A stretch of 64,000 bases of DNA from Chloroflexota bacterium (GTDB lineage: Bacteria > Chloroflexota > UBA6077 > JACCZL01): NCBI GenBank assembly GCA_020850535.1, contig JADZEM010000013.1, forward strand, positions 62,001 through 126,000, given 5' to 3'. Positions 1 to 7,355 of the stretch are shown here, piece by piece. The stretch's first letter is position 1. Each line of letters begins with the position of its first letter. Below the pieces are notes generated by a model. It did no database searches. It saw only the letters and a program-made list of their open reading frames with translations, and was not told where the DNA came from. The translations under genes were made by a program, and so were the position numbers.

Positions 1-149
1 GCTATCCTCCCTACCTCGAGCAGATGGCGCAGATCTGGCGGGGGGAGTTCGGCGACCTCTTCAGTTGCAGCCCCGTCGACCTTGCCGAGGCGCTCCGTCG
101 GGCCGAGCCGCGGATCCAGGCCCTGCTGGACCGGGCCTGGACGGTCTGA
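1..149 (+). CDS. C-terminal end of a probable extracellular solute-binding protein (partial)
   Basis: The window opens inside a gene read in the frame whose codons begin at base 3. The last 48 residues run from YPPYLEQMAQIWR through EFGDLFSC to ALLDRAWTV and stop at 147-149. The amphipathic helical tail, with a LxxAxPRIQALLD-like ending, resembles the C-terminus of family 1 (sugar-type) ABC binding proteins, but too little remains for a firm call. Nothing of the N-terminus is visible. The stop codon lies in the loop of a 15-bp inverted repeat, so the gene probably ends its transcript here. Confidence 0.45.
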   Translation, partial: YPPYLEQMAQIWRGEFGDLFSCSPVDLAEALRRAEPRIQALLDRAWTV

Positions 150-163
150 CCGTCCAGGCCCGG
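131..163 (+). terminator. Perfect 15-bp hairpin spanning a stop codon
   Basis: Bases 131-145 and 149-163 are exact reverse complements (CCGGGCCTGGACGGT and its complement) around a 3-base loop. The stop codon of the upstream gene is in the loop/right arm. No run of T follows, so this is a terminator-like stem rather than a canonical intrinsic terminator. It could also protect the mRNA 3' end. Confidence 0.5.
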
Positions 164-237
164 CCGGGGCTGCGCCGTCGTGCGACGTGCCGGCCCCGGC
201 TGCGTGACGTGCGTGCCCCGGCTGCGTGCCTCACTCG

Positions 238-1287
238 CTACAGCCGGTAGAAGCGCGTGGCCGTGTCGCGGAACAGGTCCGCTTTGACGCTCGCGCTGGC
301 CCCCTGGGCGAGCCGCTTGCAGGCGTTCCAGTACGCCGCGTAGGGGTACGCGCCCTTGTCGACCGGGAAGTTGCTCTCGAACATGCAGCGCGCTGAGCCG
401 AACGCTTCAACACAGGTGTCCACGTACGGCTGGCACGCTGCGGCGAGCGCTTCAGAGGATGGTGGCCGCGGCAGCTCGTGGAAGCCGTTGCCGTAGCGGC
501 CCATCCCCATGCCGCCGAGCTTGACGTGGACGTTCTGGCAGGTCGCCAGCTCGCGGATCGACTGTGCCCAGGTCTGGAACACCTCGTCGCGGCGGCCGGC
601 GTACGGCCCGACGCCGAGCGGCGCGCCGATGTGGTTCAGCACGATGGGCGTGTCCGGGTAGGCGCGGGCCAGGGCGGTCAGCTCGTCGAGCTGCGGATGG
701 TAGAGCCAGGCGTCGAAGGAGAGGCCGAGCGGTGCGAGCCGGGAGAAACCCTCGCGGAAGGTGGGATCGCCGAGCAGGCCGGGCTGGACCTGGGCGCTTG
801 CGCCAACCTCGGCGTCCCAGGCCACGGCGTGGCGGATGCCCTTGAACCGTCCGCCCGGGCCGCCGGCGGCCTGGATGTGCGCTTCGAGCACCTCCTGGAC
901 GTGCGCGCCGAGCAGCAAGTCGGCAAAGCCCACAATGCCGGCGCAGACGCGGGTGGGACCGTAGTTGCCGCTGGCGCTCATCGCCGCGATGCCGTTGACG
1001 AACTCGGTCTCGCCCACCGGCTGCATCGCCTCGGGGCCGCCGGCGCGGTGCATCGACCAGCACTGCAAGAACACCGTCGCGGTGATGGTGTGCCCGGTGT
1101 TCAGATCGGCCAGGAGTTCGTCGAGCAGGTAGCGGGTGTCCCAGTCGGGCACGTCCCACAGGTGATGGTGCGGGTCCACGATCGGCAGCTCTGGCTCGAT
1201 GATCTCTTCCTGCCACTGCGCCAGCCACTCCTGGCGAATGGGCGGGTCCATGCGGTGCCTGAGGGCGGGCGCACTCGGAGACGACAT
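238..1287 (-). CDS. Amidohydrolase family protein (metal-dependent TIM-barrel hydrolase)
   Basis: About 349 residues, the usual length of the Amidohydro_2 (COG3618) family of lactonases, decarboxylases and amidohydrolases. Near the N-terminus it has the metal motif VDPHHHLWD (HxH). A later strand carries IVLNHIGAP with a candidate metal His, and near the C-terminus MFESNFPVDK carries the conserved Asp. All three are expected for this fold. Two in-frame ATGs lie 9 bases apart; I prefer the second because GGAGG sits about 9 bases before it. The substrate cannot be read from sequence; relatives hydrolyse sugar lactones or decarboxylate aromatic acids. It stands alone, ending 88 bases after the previous gene on the other strand. 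Confidence 0.85.
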   Translation of the reverse strand: MSSPSAPALRHRMDPPIRQEWLAQWQEEIIEPELPIVDPHHHLWDVPDWDTRYLLDELLADLNTGHTITATVFLQCWSMHRAGGPEAMQPVGETEFVNGIAAMSASGNYGPTRVCAGIVGFADLLLGAHVQEVLEAHIQAAGGPGGRFKGIRHAVAWDAEVGASAQVQPGLLGDPTFREGFSRLAPLGLSFDAWLYHPQLDELTALARAYPDTPIVLNHIGAPLGVGPYAGRRDEVFQTWAQSIRELATCQNVHVKLGGMGMGRYGNGFHELPRPPSSEALAAACQPYVDTCVEAFGSARCMFESNFPVDKGAYPYAAYWNACKRLAQGASASVKADLFRDTATRFYRL

Positions 1288-1495
1288 CGGCGGCATCCTC
1301 CAGCAGCGGATACGAGCGTCACGCCTGGAGAGTCTACCCCGGCGGCGTGCTGCACGGCGGGAGTTGACGAAAGACGCGGAAATGCGACCTGTGACGCAGT
1401 TGTGTCGTTACGGATAGCGGCGGCTGGCGTTCAGCCGGTGCCGCACGCGGGCCAGATGTGGCCTGTTGAGGAGTGCCGTAGCGAAGGAGGCAAGG

Positions 1496-2158
1496 ATGCC
1501 GAGGTTGCCAGGCGTGGTGGTGGGTGTGATGGTAGGCGTGACGGTGCTGGGCGTGTGCGCGCTTGCCGTCCCGGTATGGCCCGTGGCGGCTGGACTGGTA
1601 TCCACCGAGATCCACGTTGACCGGAAGACGCCGAAGAAGACGCCGACCCCGCCCCCAACGCCAACGCTGACGCCCACGCCGCTGCCGACGGCGACCGCTG
1701 CAGTGGCCGTCGCGGCTGCTGCTCCGACGGCCACCCTCACCCCGACTCCCTCCCCGACGCCGTCGCCAACTGCCACGCCGGCCGCCGGCAAGAAGAACAA
1801 GAAGGCGAAGCAGGTGAGCGACTCGGCCAAGAAGGAGAAGAAGAACCACGACAACACCGTTACGGTGGGGCGCGGGACGCTCGATCCGATTCCTGCCCTG
1901 CCGCGCGGCGAGACGGTCGAGATCAAGGGGACGGCGCTCAGGAGCGGCGAGGTGTGCTCGCTCCAGATGTTCTACTCGGATAAGGCGGCCAGGACCATCC
2001 GCGATGTGGTCCCCGACGAGCATAAGCGATGCGTCTTCAGCGTGACCGTGCCCGACCGCCCCGGGGCCGTCGGCGAGGGCAAGGCGCTGATGATCCTGAC
2101 CAAGGAGACCAGCGGCAAGAAGTCCGGCGAAGCCCGCCAGACGTTCACCGTGAAGTAG
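1496..2158 (+). CDS. Secreted or membrane-anchored Thr/Pro-rich hypothetical protein
   Basis: About 220 residues. The start at 1496 is set by AAGGAGG at 1484-1490. Residues 5-35 form a single hydrophobic signal or anchor segment (GVVVGVMVGVTVLGVCALAV). Next comes a Thr/Pro-rich stretch (TPTPTPT type) typical of extracellular linkers, a short Lys-rich segment (GKKNKKAKQ), and a folded C-terminal part of about 100 residues with alternating beta-strand character (VTVGRGTLDPIPALPRG through RQTFTVK). One Cys pair (VCSLQMF and RCVFSV) could form a disulfide outside the cell. I do not recognise a family. It is most likely a surface protein with a small beta-sandwich domain. Confidence 0.75.
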   Translation: MPRLPGVVVGVMVGVTVLGVCALAVPVWPVAAGLVSTEIHVDRKTPKKTPTPPPTPTLTPTPLPTATAAVAVAAAAPTATLTPTPSPTPSPTATPAAGKKNKKAKQVSDSAKKEKKNHDNTVTVGRGTLDPIPALPRGETVEIKGTALRSGEVCSLQMFYSDKAARTIRDVVPDEHKRCVFSVTVPDRPGAVGEGKALMILTKETSGKKSGEARQTFTVK

Positions 2159-2232
2159 GCTCTCCCTCACGGTGAGGTGGCGTACCTCCTGGCGTTCGCT
2201 GGGTGGGCCGACGGGCGGGAGGAGATCAGTCA

Positions 2233-2964
2233 ATGGGATGGGAGGCGCTCGCACAGTGGGGTGACGACGTCGCGCGCATCGAACAGCTCGCTGGTGGGGT
2301 CGCCAACGACGTGTGGAGCGTGCGCGTCAACGGGCGCCTTGCGGTCGGTCGTCTCGGCGCCAGGAGCGACGCCGACCTCGCCTGGGAGACCGATCTCCTC
2401 CAACATCTCGACCGTGCAGGTCTGACCGTGCCGCTGCCGATCCCGACCAGGGCCGGCCGGCTGTTTGCCGACGGTATGGTGGTGATGACCTACGTGGAGG
2501 GCGGACCGCCCGCGACGGAGGCCGACTGGTGTCGTGTGGCCGACACGCTCCGCCACCTGCATCGGTTGACGCAGGGCTGGCCGCAGCGCCCAGGCTGGCG
2601 GTCGTCGACCGACCTGCTGCACGCCGAGACCGGGACGAAGATCGACCTCGGCGCGATGCCGCCTGAGGGCGTCGCTCGCTGCCGAGCAGCGTGGGCGCGG
2701 CTCGTCGGACGTCAGACATGCGTCGTCCACGGCGACCCCAACAGCCGCAACGTCCGCATGACCGAGGATCGGGTCGCGCTGATCGACTGGGACGAGGCGC
2801 ACGTCGACGTCCCCGACCTCGACCTGGTGCTGCCCCACAATGCCGCCGGTCTCGCCGACAACGTGCACGACATCGCCGCGCAAGCGTCGGCTGCGTGGGA
2901 AGCGGCCGTCTGCTGGGACGACGAGTATGCCGTCAAGCGGCTCGCCGAAGTGCGAGCGGTCTGA
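2233..2964 (+). CDS. Aminoglycoside phosphotransferase-like (APH family) kinase
   Basis: About 243 residues. The ATG at 2233 is preceded by GGGAGGAG at 2217-2224. The C-terminal lobe has the catalytic Brenner motif VVHGDPNSRNV and the metal-binding LIDWDEAH, in the order and spacing of APH/choline-kinase proteins. The N-terminal lobe is short (GGVANDVWSVRVNGRLAVGR) and the usual nucleotide-binding Lys is not obvious, since the strand reads LAVGRLG. The family phosphorylates small hydroxylated molecules such as aminoglycosides, homoserine, choline or methylthioribose; the substrate here is unknown and resistance should not be assumed. It is probably transcribed alone or with the preceding gene, 74 bases upstream. 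Confidence 0.8.
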   Translation: MGWEALAQWGDDVARIEQLAGGVANDVWSVRVNGRLAVGRLGARSDADLAWETDLLQHLDRAGLTVPLPIPTRAGRLFADGMVVMTYVEGGPPATEADWCRVADTLRHLHRLTQGWPQRPGWRSSTDLLHAETGTKIDLGAMPPEGVARCRAAWARLVGRQTCVVHGDPNSRNVRMTEDRVALIDWDEAHVDVPDLDLVLPHNAAGLADNVHDIAAQASAAWEAAVCWDDEYAVKRLAEVRAV

Positions 2965-3146
2965 GCAGCGGCAGCGAACCGAGCGCCCGCCACCAACGCC
3001 GGATCGTTCGCTGCTCGGCGTGGCGACGGCCCATCCGGATGCGACCATCCTATCCGGATGCCCGCTTTCACCAGGCGTGAGGGAGCTCTGCGTCGAGCTT
3101 GCACCGGGAGTTGAGGCTGGTTCCCGCCATGTGCCGACGCTTGCGA

Positions 3147-3530
3147 CTACGCGGTACTCATGAGGAGCCAGAGCCACCAAGGCCAGATCAGGATCTGAAT
3201 AGCGATCCATTGCAGCGCCGAGAGCGCAGTCTGGCCAGCCGCTGGACCAGAGCCAGCCAACCACATCAAGGCGCTTAGGAGGAGACCAGGAGCTAGATAT
3301 GTTCCTATTCCGAGCACCCAGCTTGCCACAGCGCCGAACCTCGGCTGTGAGAGGCCTTGCACGAGCAGCACTGTCCCGATTGGGACCAGCCAAAACAACG
3401 TCGGCAACGATGGAACGCCGTCCACGCCGCGAGACACTGGTGTGCACGTTGCCGAGATCCCGAGCACCAGCGACGCGACGGCCGCGCCGATGTAGACCCC
3501 TCTGTAGACATGCCGTGGGTCGGTCGTCAC
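3147..3530 (-). CDS. Four-helix integral membrane protein, unknown function
   Basis: The open frame extends to 3722, but the first 64 residues look non-coding. A GTG at 3530 with GAGG 7 bases upstream gives a tidy 127-residue protein starting VTTDPRHVYRG. Four hydrophobic helices follow: VYIGAAVASLVLGISATC, LPTLFWLVPIGTVLLVQGL, a long AVASWVLGIGTYLAP region, and a Trp-rich last helix (IQILIWPWWLWLLM). No family was recognised. The local base composition is less G+C-rich than the neighbours, so it may be a recent acquisition or simply under weak selection. Confidence 0.5.
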   Translation of the reverse strand: MTTDPRHVYRGVYIGAAVASLVLGISATCTPVSRGVDGVPSLPTLFWLVPIGTVLLVQGLSQPRFGAVASWVLGIGTYLAPGLLLSALMWLAGSGPAAGQTALSALQWIAIQILIWPWWLWLLMSTA

Positions 3531-3845
3531 GATCCAACCTCGCTCGACCTTCTCAACTGACGCGCGAGACTCCTTCACGGATGCTCTAGAAGGCGCCAGC
3601 GCCACAGCTACCTGAAGCTGGATCGTCGGAAGCCACGAGGTCGGGGTCCCGACAGGCATGCTGGCAGCCGAGCAACTGAAGAGCCGAGAGCCGGAGTCGT
3701 AGTTGCAATTCATGTCGCTCATATGCGAGACGTACTCTGACGTACTCTAGTGGCTCGTCTGGCGTCAATCACCGGGTCGCTCAGTGCCGGTCATCATCCC
3801 GACCCCACTCGGCACGCTCAGGGCAAGCTACGCGAGGAACGCCCT

Positions 3846-3970
3846 CCCGTCCGTCACCCCGACCGCGGCGAGGCACGAGCGGAGTGGCGGGATCTTCCCA
3901 GGGTGACGGACGACTGACGAGGAAGATCCCTCGACTGCGTTCGCACGCTCACTCCGCTCGGGATGACGGG
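3846..3970. repeat. Palindromic interspersed repeat, CCCGTCATCCCGA type (copy 1)
   Basis: This copy has one arm related to GTCATCCCGACCGCAGCGAG and the other ending CCGCTCGGGATGACGGG, with GGGATCTTCC / GGAAGATCCCTCGACT as inner arms. A second copy is at 34495-34665. It fills the gene-free stretch 3531-4078, where I saw nothing else. Confidence 0.7.
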
Positions 3971-4078
3971 GGAGGGAGCAGCCTCACGTCGCTCGGGATG
4001 ACGGTGAAGCGTCGGCAGAGGTCCAACCCGGTCGTTCGCGACTGACAGACCACCAGGCCGAGACGGAGAGGTGCACCT

Positions 4079-4279
4079 GTGACAGATGTTGAGAGCCTTG
4101 AGCGACAGGTCGAGGCTCTTTCATCGGAAGAGTCGGCCGACTTCCGGGACTGGTTCCATGCGCTTGACCAGGACGCCTGGGATGCGCACATTGAACGGGA
4201 CGTGGCTGCCGGACGCCTGGATAATCTGGCTGAACGTGCGCGGCGCGAATATGCCGATGGTAAGACGCCTCCCCTGTGA
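4079..4279 (+). CDS. Orphan antitoxin-like protein (RelE/ParE-type module partner)
   Basis: 66 residues starting at GTG, behind GGAGAGG. The sequence VESLERQVEALSSEESADFR, then WFHALDQDAWD, then a tail (GRLDNLAERARREYADGK) matches the short helical proteins that precede RelE-superfamily toxins in type II modules. Those proteins share the pattern L..LS..E...FR.WF...D...WD..IE.D...GKLD.L...A. The following toxin frame starts by a GTGA overlap at 4276 but is broken after about 17 codons, so this antitoxin is an orphan. It may persist by neutralising related toxins elsewhere or may simply be decaying. The family assignment is from memory of such pairs. Confidence 0.7.
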   Translation: MTDVESLERQVEALSSEESADFRDWFHALDQDAWDAHIERDVAAGRLDNLAERARREYADGKTPPL

Positions 4280-4362
4280 TCCACAGGGCAACGCCTGAGT
4301 TCTGGGCGTGTTACCGTAGATTGCCGTTCGCTGCGCTGATTCACGCGATGTCAACGGTTTGA
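4276..4362 (+). pseudogene. Remnant of a RelE-type toxin gene (N-terminus only)
   Basis: A GTG overlaps the antitoxin stop (GTGA) as in coupled toxin-antitoxin pairs. It reads VIHRATPEFWACYRRLP, which is the typical beginning of the roughly 90-residue toxins paired with this antitoxin type (pattern M.H.ATP.FW.CY..LP). It then changes to FAALIHAMSTV and stops at 4360-4362. At least 70 residues, including all catalytic positions, are missing. The break leads straight into the 3' end of the opposite-strand gene at 4351. Confidence 0.65.
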
Positions 4363-4785
4363 AGTGAGGACGGCTTCCGGCGCCTGGATCGTGGCTATCG
4401 GGTCGGCGTGGCGATGCACGAGCTTCCACGCGCCGTCCTCGCGGCGGTAGATGTGCGTCACGCGGAGCACCATCGGCGCAGCGCCAGTGCGACCCGTCAG
4501 CGATGGCCGCGAACGCTCGAAGTGGGCCGTGTAGGCCAGGTCGCCGCTGGTGAACCGCCCGATCTCCTCGAACTCGATCTGACCACCGGCAAATCGGGCG
4601 GAGGCCCACTCGTAGCGCGGCTCCAGCTCGTCCCAGCCACGCTCGTAGCCGCCCCACCCGCCGAAGAGCGTTGCATCAGGCTCGTGCGAGCACAATGAAT
4701 TCCAGGTGGCGACGTCGCCGTTGAGGAAGCCGACCGTCGCCGCCTGCATCCGCGTGATCGCCGCCTGGAGATCGTCGTCCGCCAT
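4351..4785 (-). CDS. SnoaL/DUF4440-like (NTF2-fold) protein
   Basis: 144 residues from MADDDLQAAITRMQAATVGF. This start fits better than the longer open frame to 4914, whose extra residues are Arg/Pro-rich and unlike the family, and GGGAG lies just upstream. Features of the NTF2-like fold are a helical start, a WNSLCSHEPDATLFGGWGG segment, and paired strands ending VTHIYRREDGAWKLVHRHAD, the usual DUF4440 signature (.R..DG.W.I.H.H.S). Members are polyketide cyclase-like enzymes, ketosteroid isomerase-like enzymes, or simple ligand binders; the exact role is unknown. Its 3' end overlaps the fossil toxin by 12 bases. Confidence 0.8.
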   Translation of the reverse strand: MADDDLQAAITRMQAATVGFLNGDVATWNSLCSHEPDATLFGGWGGYERGWDELEPRYEWASARFAGGQIEFEEIGRFTSGDLAYTAHFERSRPSLTGRTGAAPMVLRVTHIYRREDGAWKLVHRHADPIATIQAPEAVLTSNR

Positions 4786-4947
4786 GCTCCCACCCCCGGA
4801 ACGGTACTCTCCCTGTACAGTGCAGGAGAGGCGTTCTGCTCGGGCAAATATGCTGCGAGCGGGTGTCGCTCGGTTGGGTGGACCGTGGCGCTGACAGCCC
4901 GTCCACGCTCTCATGCTTCCGTTCTCACCAGCAGCAAGGACTGCCCC

Positions 4948-5190
4948 ATGTGCCGCGGCATCAAGCAGCTTCGACGCCCGGACGCGCCAGCCACCGACGA
5001 GGAGCTGCGCGCCGCTGCCCTCCAGTTCGTGCGCAAGATCAGCGGCCTCCGGCAGCCTTCAAAGGCCAATCAGACGGCGTTTGAGGCGGCCGTCGAGGAG
5101 ATCACCGCCGCGTCTGAGCGGCTGCTGCAGTCGCTGGGCGGGCGCGGCACGGCGCAGCAGCCTGCATCGGGGCACTTGTCGGCGTCGTGA
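4948..5190 (+). CDS. DUF2277 family protein
   Basis: 80 residues from MCRGIKQLRRPDAPATDEEL. The opening MCR.IK.L..P.P.AT.EE and the AALQFVRKISGLRQPSKAN core are diagnostic of DUF2277, a small helical family common in high-G+C bacteria with no established function. The ATG at 4948 is preferred over the upstream in-frame ATG (4885) because family similarity begins exactly here and AAGGA lies just upstream. After the conserved core comes a short Gly/Ser tail. Confidence 0.85.
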   Translation: MCRGIKQLRRPDAPATDEELRAAALQFVRKISGLRQPSKANQTAFEAAVEEITAASERLLQSLGGRGTAQQPASGHLSAS

Positions 5191-5276
5191 AGCGGCCGTC
5201 TGGACGGTGAACGCCCTCAGATGCACGCTGCTCTGCCCATTGTGCAGGCTTCTGGGAATCTGACACGCTCCAGGAG

Positions 5277-5305
5277 TTGACGCGCGGCCCGCTGACGGCT
5301 AGGCT
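5277..5305 (+). promoter_or_regulatory. Candidate housekeeping promoter for the 5435 binding-protein gene
   Basis: TTGACG (5277-5282), a 17-base spacer, then TAGGCT (5300-5305). The position, about 130 bases before the gene, is sensible. The -10 is imperfect. Confidence 0.4.
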
Positions 5306-5434
5306 TACGACGCTTGCAGGCGCGATCCTGTGAGCGATGTACGTCACCGGCGACGAGACCACGCCGCCGCCTCTCCCCCCAGCGGTTGAGAGGCGGCCGA
5401 GCGCGTCGCTCCGTAGTGAAAGGGAGCAAAATCG

Positions 5435-7213
5435 ATGCAGCGCAGCAGATTGACCCGTCGGGAGGCGCTCGGTAAGGGCCTGCGGCTCCTGGCCGTCGCC
5501 GGACCGTCCGTGCTGCTGGCCAGCGCCTGCGCCCAGCAGCCTGCCGCCCCGGCCAAGCCGGCTGAGAGCAAGCCAGCGGAGTCGAAGCCCGCCGAGACCA
5601 AGCCGGCCGCTCCGGCCGCCGCCGCGCCCACAGCCGCCCCGGCCAAGCCGGCTGAGGCCGCGAAGCCCGCCGAGGCGGCCAAGCCGGCTGCCGCCGCCAA
5701 GCCAGACGCCGCGATCCCGGCGATGGCGGCCTCCGGCGAGATGCCGAAGCGTGGCGGCACCCTGCGGGCCGTCGTTCAGAACGACTTCGTGACGATGTGG
5801 CCGATGATTACCACCGGCCCGACGGCGTCCGTCTGCTACGACTGGCTGATCCGGTGGCGGAAGGGGCCGGATGGCCGCTGGGGCCCACAGCCCGGCCTTG
5901 CCGAGTCCTGGGAGCTGACGGACACCTCGGCCACCTTCAAGATCCGCAAGGGCGTCAAGTTCCACGATGGCACCGACGTCAACGCCGATGCCATCGCCTG
6001 GAACGTCAATACCTGGATGACGCACCCGAAGTCCCTGGCCAAGTCGCAGCTCGGGGCCGTTGCCAAGGAGAAGTCGGCGGAGATCGTCGACGATTACACC
6101 GTCAAGATCAACCTCGCGGCGCCGGCTGGCTCGCTGTTGGCCGTCCTCTCCGATGCCCAGCGCGAGACCGGCATCGTCTCGAAGGCCGCTCACGCCAAGC
6201 TTGGCGACGACGGGCTGGCGCTCCAGGCTGTCGGGAGTGGGCCGTTCATCTTCGAGCAGTGGCAGAGCGGCTCGCAGTTCATCGTCAACAAGAACCCCAA
6301 CTACTGGGAGAAGGGGCTGGACGGCCAGCCGCTGCCGTACCTCGACAAGATTCACTACCGCTTCGTCCCTGACGACTCGGTTCGCTTCGTCGAGATGCGT
6401 TCCGGCAGCGCGGACATCGGCCAGTTGTTCCGCGGGCGCGACGTCCCGACGGCCAAGGCCGAGTCGGGGCTGAACTACTGGGAGGACGCGCAGCAGGGCC
6501 GCCTCTACCGCTTCTTCTTCAACGCCCAAAAGGCGCCCTTCAAGGACAACCTCAAGCTGCGCCAGGCGATCCAGTACGCCATCGACCGCGAGGCGATGGC
6601 GAAGGCCGTCGGCGGCGGCGTCGGCAGCGCCAACAAGTACGACCTGACCGAGGGTACCCTCGGCTACGATCCCTCAGTTCCCTTCTACAGCTTCGATCTG
6701 GCGAAGGCCCAGGCCCTGATGAAGGAGTCTGGGGTCTCGACGCCGCTCAACGTCCGGCTGACGGTCATCTCCCGCGAGACCGACCAGCAGCAGGCCCAGA
6801 TGATCCAGCAGATGCTCGACAAGATCGGCATCAAGGTCGAGATCGAGGCGCTGGAGCGCGTGGCCTGGGGCCAGAAGGTCCGCCAGTCCAACGACTTCGA
6901 GATGGCGACCCAGCAGACCAGCACGCCGCTGGATCCGGACGTCATCTCGCTGGCCTGGGCGCCAGACGGCCCGGCCGCCTACGTCCGCCCGAGCGAGCCG
7001 GCCATTCAGGACTGCCTGAAGGAGGCGCGGACCTCCTACGACGTCGGCAAGCGGCAGGCGACGTACGTGAAGTGCCAGACCCAGATGTTCGATACGGCGT
7101 GGTGGGGCCACATGTGGATCCAGCCGTACAACTACATCACCAGCAAGAAGGTGAAGCTCTCCAGCCCGTTCTTCCAGGAAGACTGGCGCGAGTGGAGTAT
7201 CTGGCTCGCCTAG
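5435..7213 (+). CDS. ABC transporter substrate-binding lipoprotein, family 5 (peptide/opine/nickel type)
   Basis: 592 residues, with AAGGGAG before the ATG. The N-terminus has a twin-arginine-like start (RLTRREALG), a hydrophobic stretch and a lipobox (LLASAC, Cys32), so it should be exported, possibly by Tat, and lipid-anchored. Residues 33 to about 95 are a flexible linker of PAKPAE / AAKPAE units. From about residue 100 the SBP_bac_5 fold follows: RGGTLR, GLAESWELTD, FKIRKGVKFHDGT, GSGPFIFEQWQ, and LRQAIQYAIDREAMAKA. This is the extracellular ligand-capture part of an oligopeptide-type importer. No permease genes are adjacent on this strand; a CaiB-type CoA-transferase follows after 143 bases, which suggests the ligand may be an acid that is activated as a CoA thioester. 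Confidence 0.93.
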   Translation: MQRSRLTRREALGKGLRLLAVAGPSVLLASACAQQPAAPAKPAESKPAESKPAETKPAAPAAAAPTAAPAKPAEAAKPAEAAKPAAAAKPDAAIPAMAASGEMPKRGGTLRAVVQNDFVTMWPMITTGPTASVCYDWLIRWRKGPDGRWGPQPGLAESWELTDTSATFKIRKGVKFHDGTDVNADAIAWNVNTWMTHPKSLAKSQLGAVAKEKSAEIVDDYTVKINLAAPAGSLLAVLSDAQRETGIVSKAAHAKLGDDGLALQAVGSGPFIFEQWQSGSQFIVNKNPNYWEKGLDGQPLPYLDKIHYRFVPDDSVRFVEMRSGSADIGQLFRGRDVPTAKAESGLNYWEDAQQGRLYRFFFNAQKAPFKDNLKLRQAIQYAIDREAMAKAVGGGVGSANKYDLTEGTLGYDPSVPFYSFDLAKAQALMKESGVSTPLNVRLTVISRETDQQQAQMIQQMLDKIGIKVEIEALERVAWGQKVRQSNDFEMATQQTSTPLDPDVISLAWAPDGPAAYVRPSEPAIQDCLKEARTSYDVGKRQATYVKCQTQMFDTAWWGHMWIQPYNYITSKKVKLSSPFFQEDWREWSIWLA

Positions 7214-7251
7214 TCGCGGCCAGCCTTCCTCATCTCTCGCGTGAGGTGACC

Positions 7252-7312
7252 CACTTTATCTCACGCCCCTGCTCCCCTCTCCGCGCCGGAGCGGGGGGCC
7301 GGGGGGTGAGGT
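7252..7312. repeat. G/C-rich inverted-repeat fragment (CTCACCCCC...GGGGGTGAG type)
   Basis: The stretch TCTCACGCCCCTGCTCCCC ... GGGGGGCCGGGGGGTGAG forms an imperfect hairpin. It is related to the perfect 41-bp inverted repeat at 23402-23556 and to a fragment at 29200-29247. It lies between the binding-protein gene and the CoA-transferase gene and may attenuate read-through. Confidence 0.55.
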
Positions 7313-7355
7313 TGCTTGTCCCGATCTCATCCCTGTATCCAACTGGAGTCACTGT

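Noticed and set aside
478-1620. Long open frame on + across the amidohydrolase
   Set aside because: It is the shadow of the minus-strand gene; high G+C makes the opposite frames open. No conserved motif.
2230-3537. A 435-codon minus-strand frame over the phosphotransferase
   Set aside because: Shadow of the plus-strand gene with the HGDxxxxN motif.
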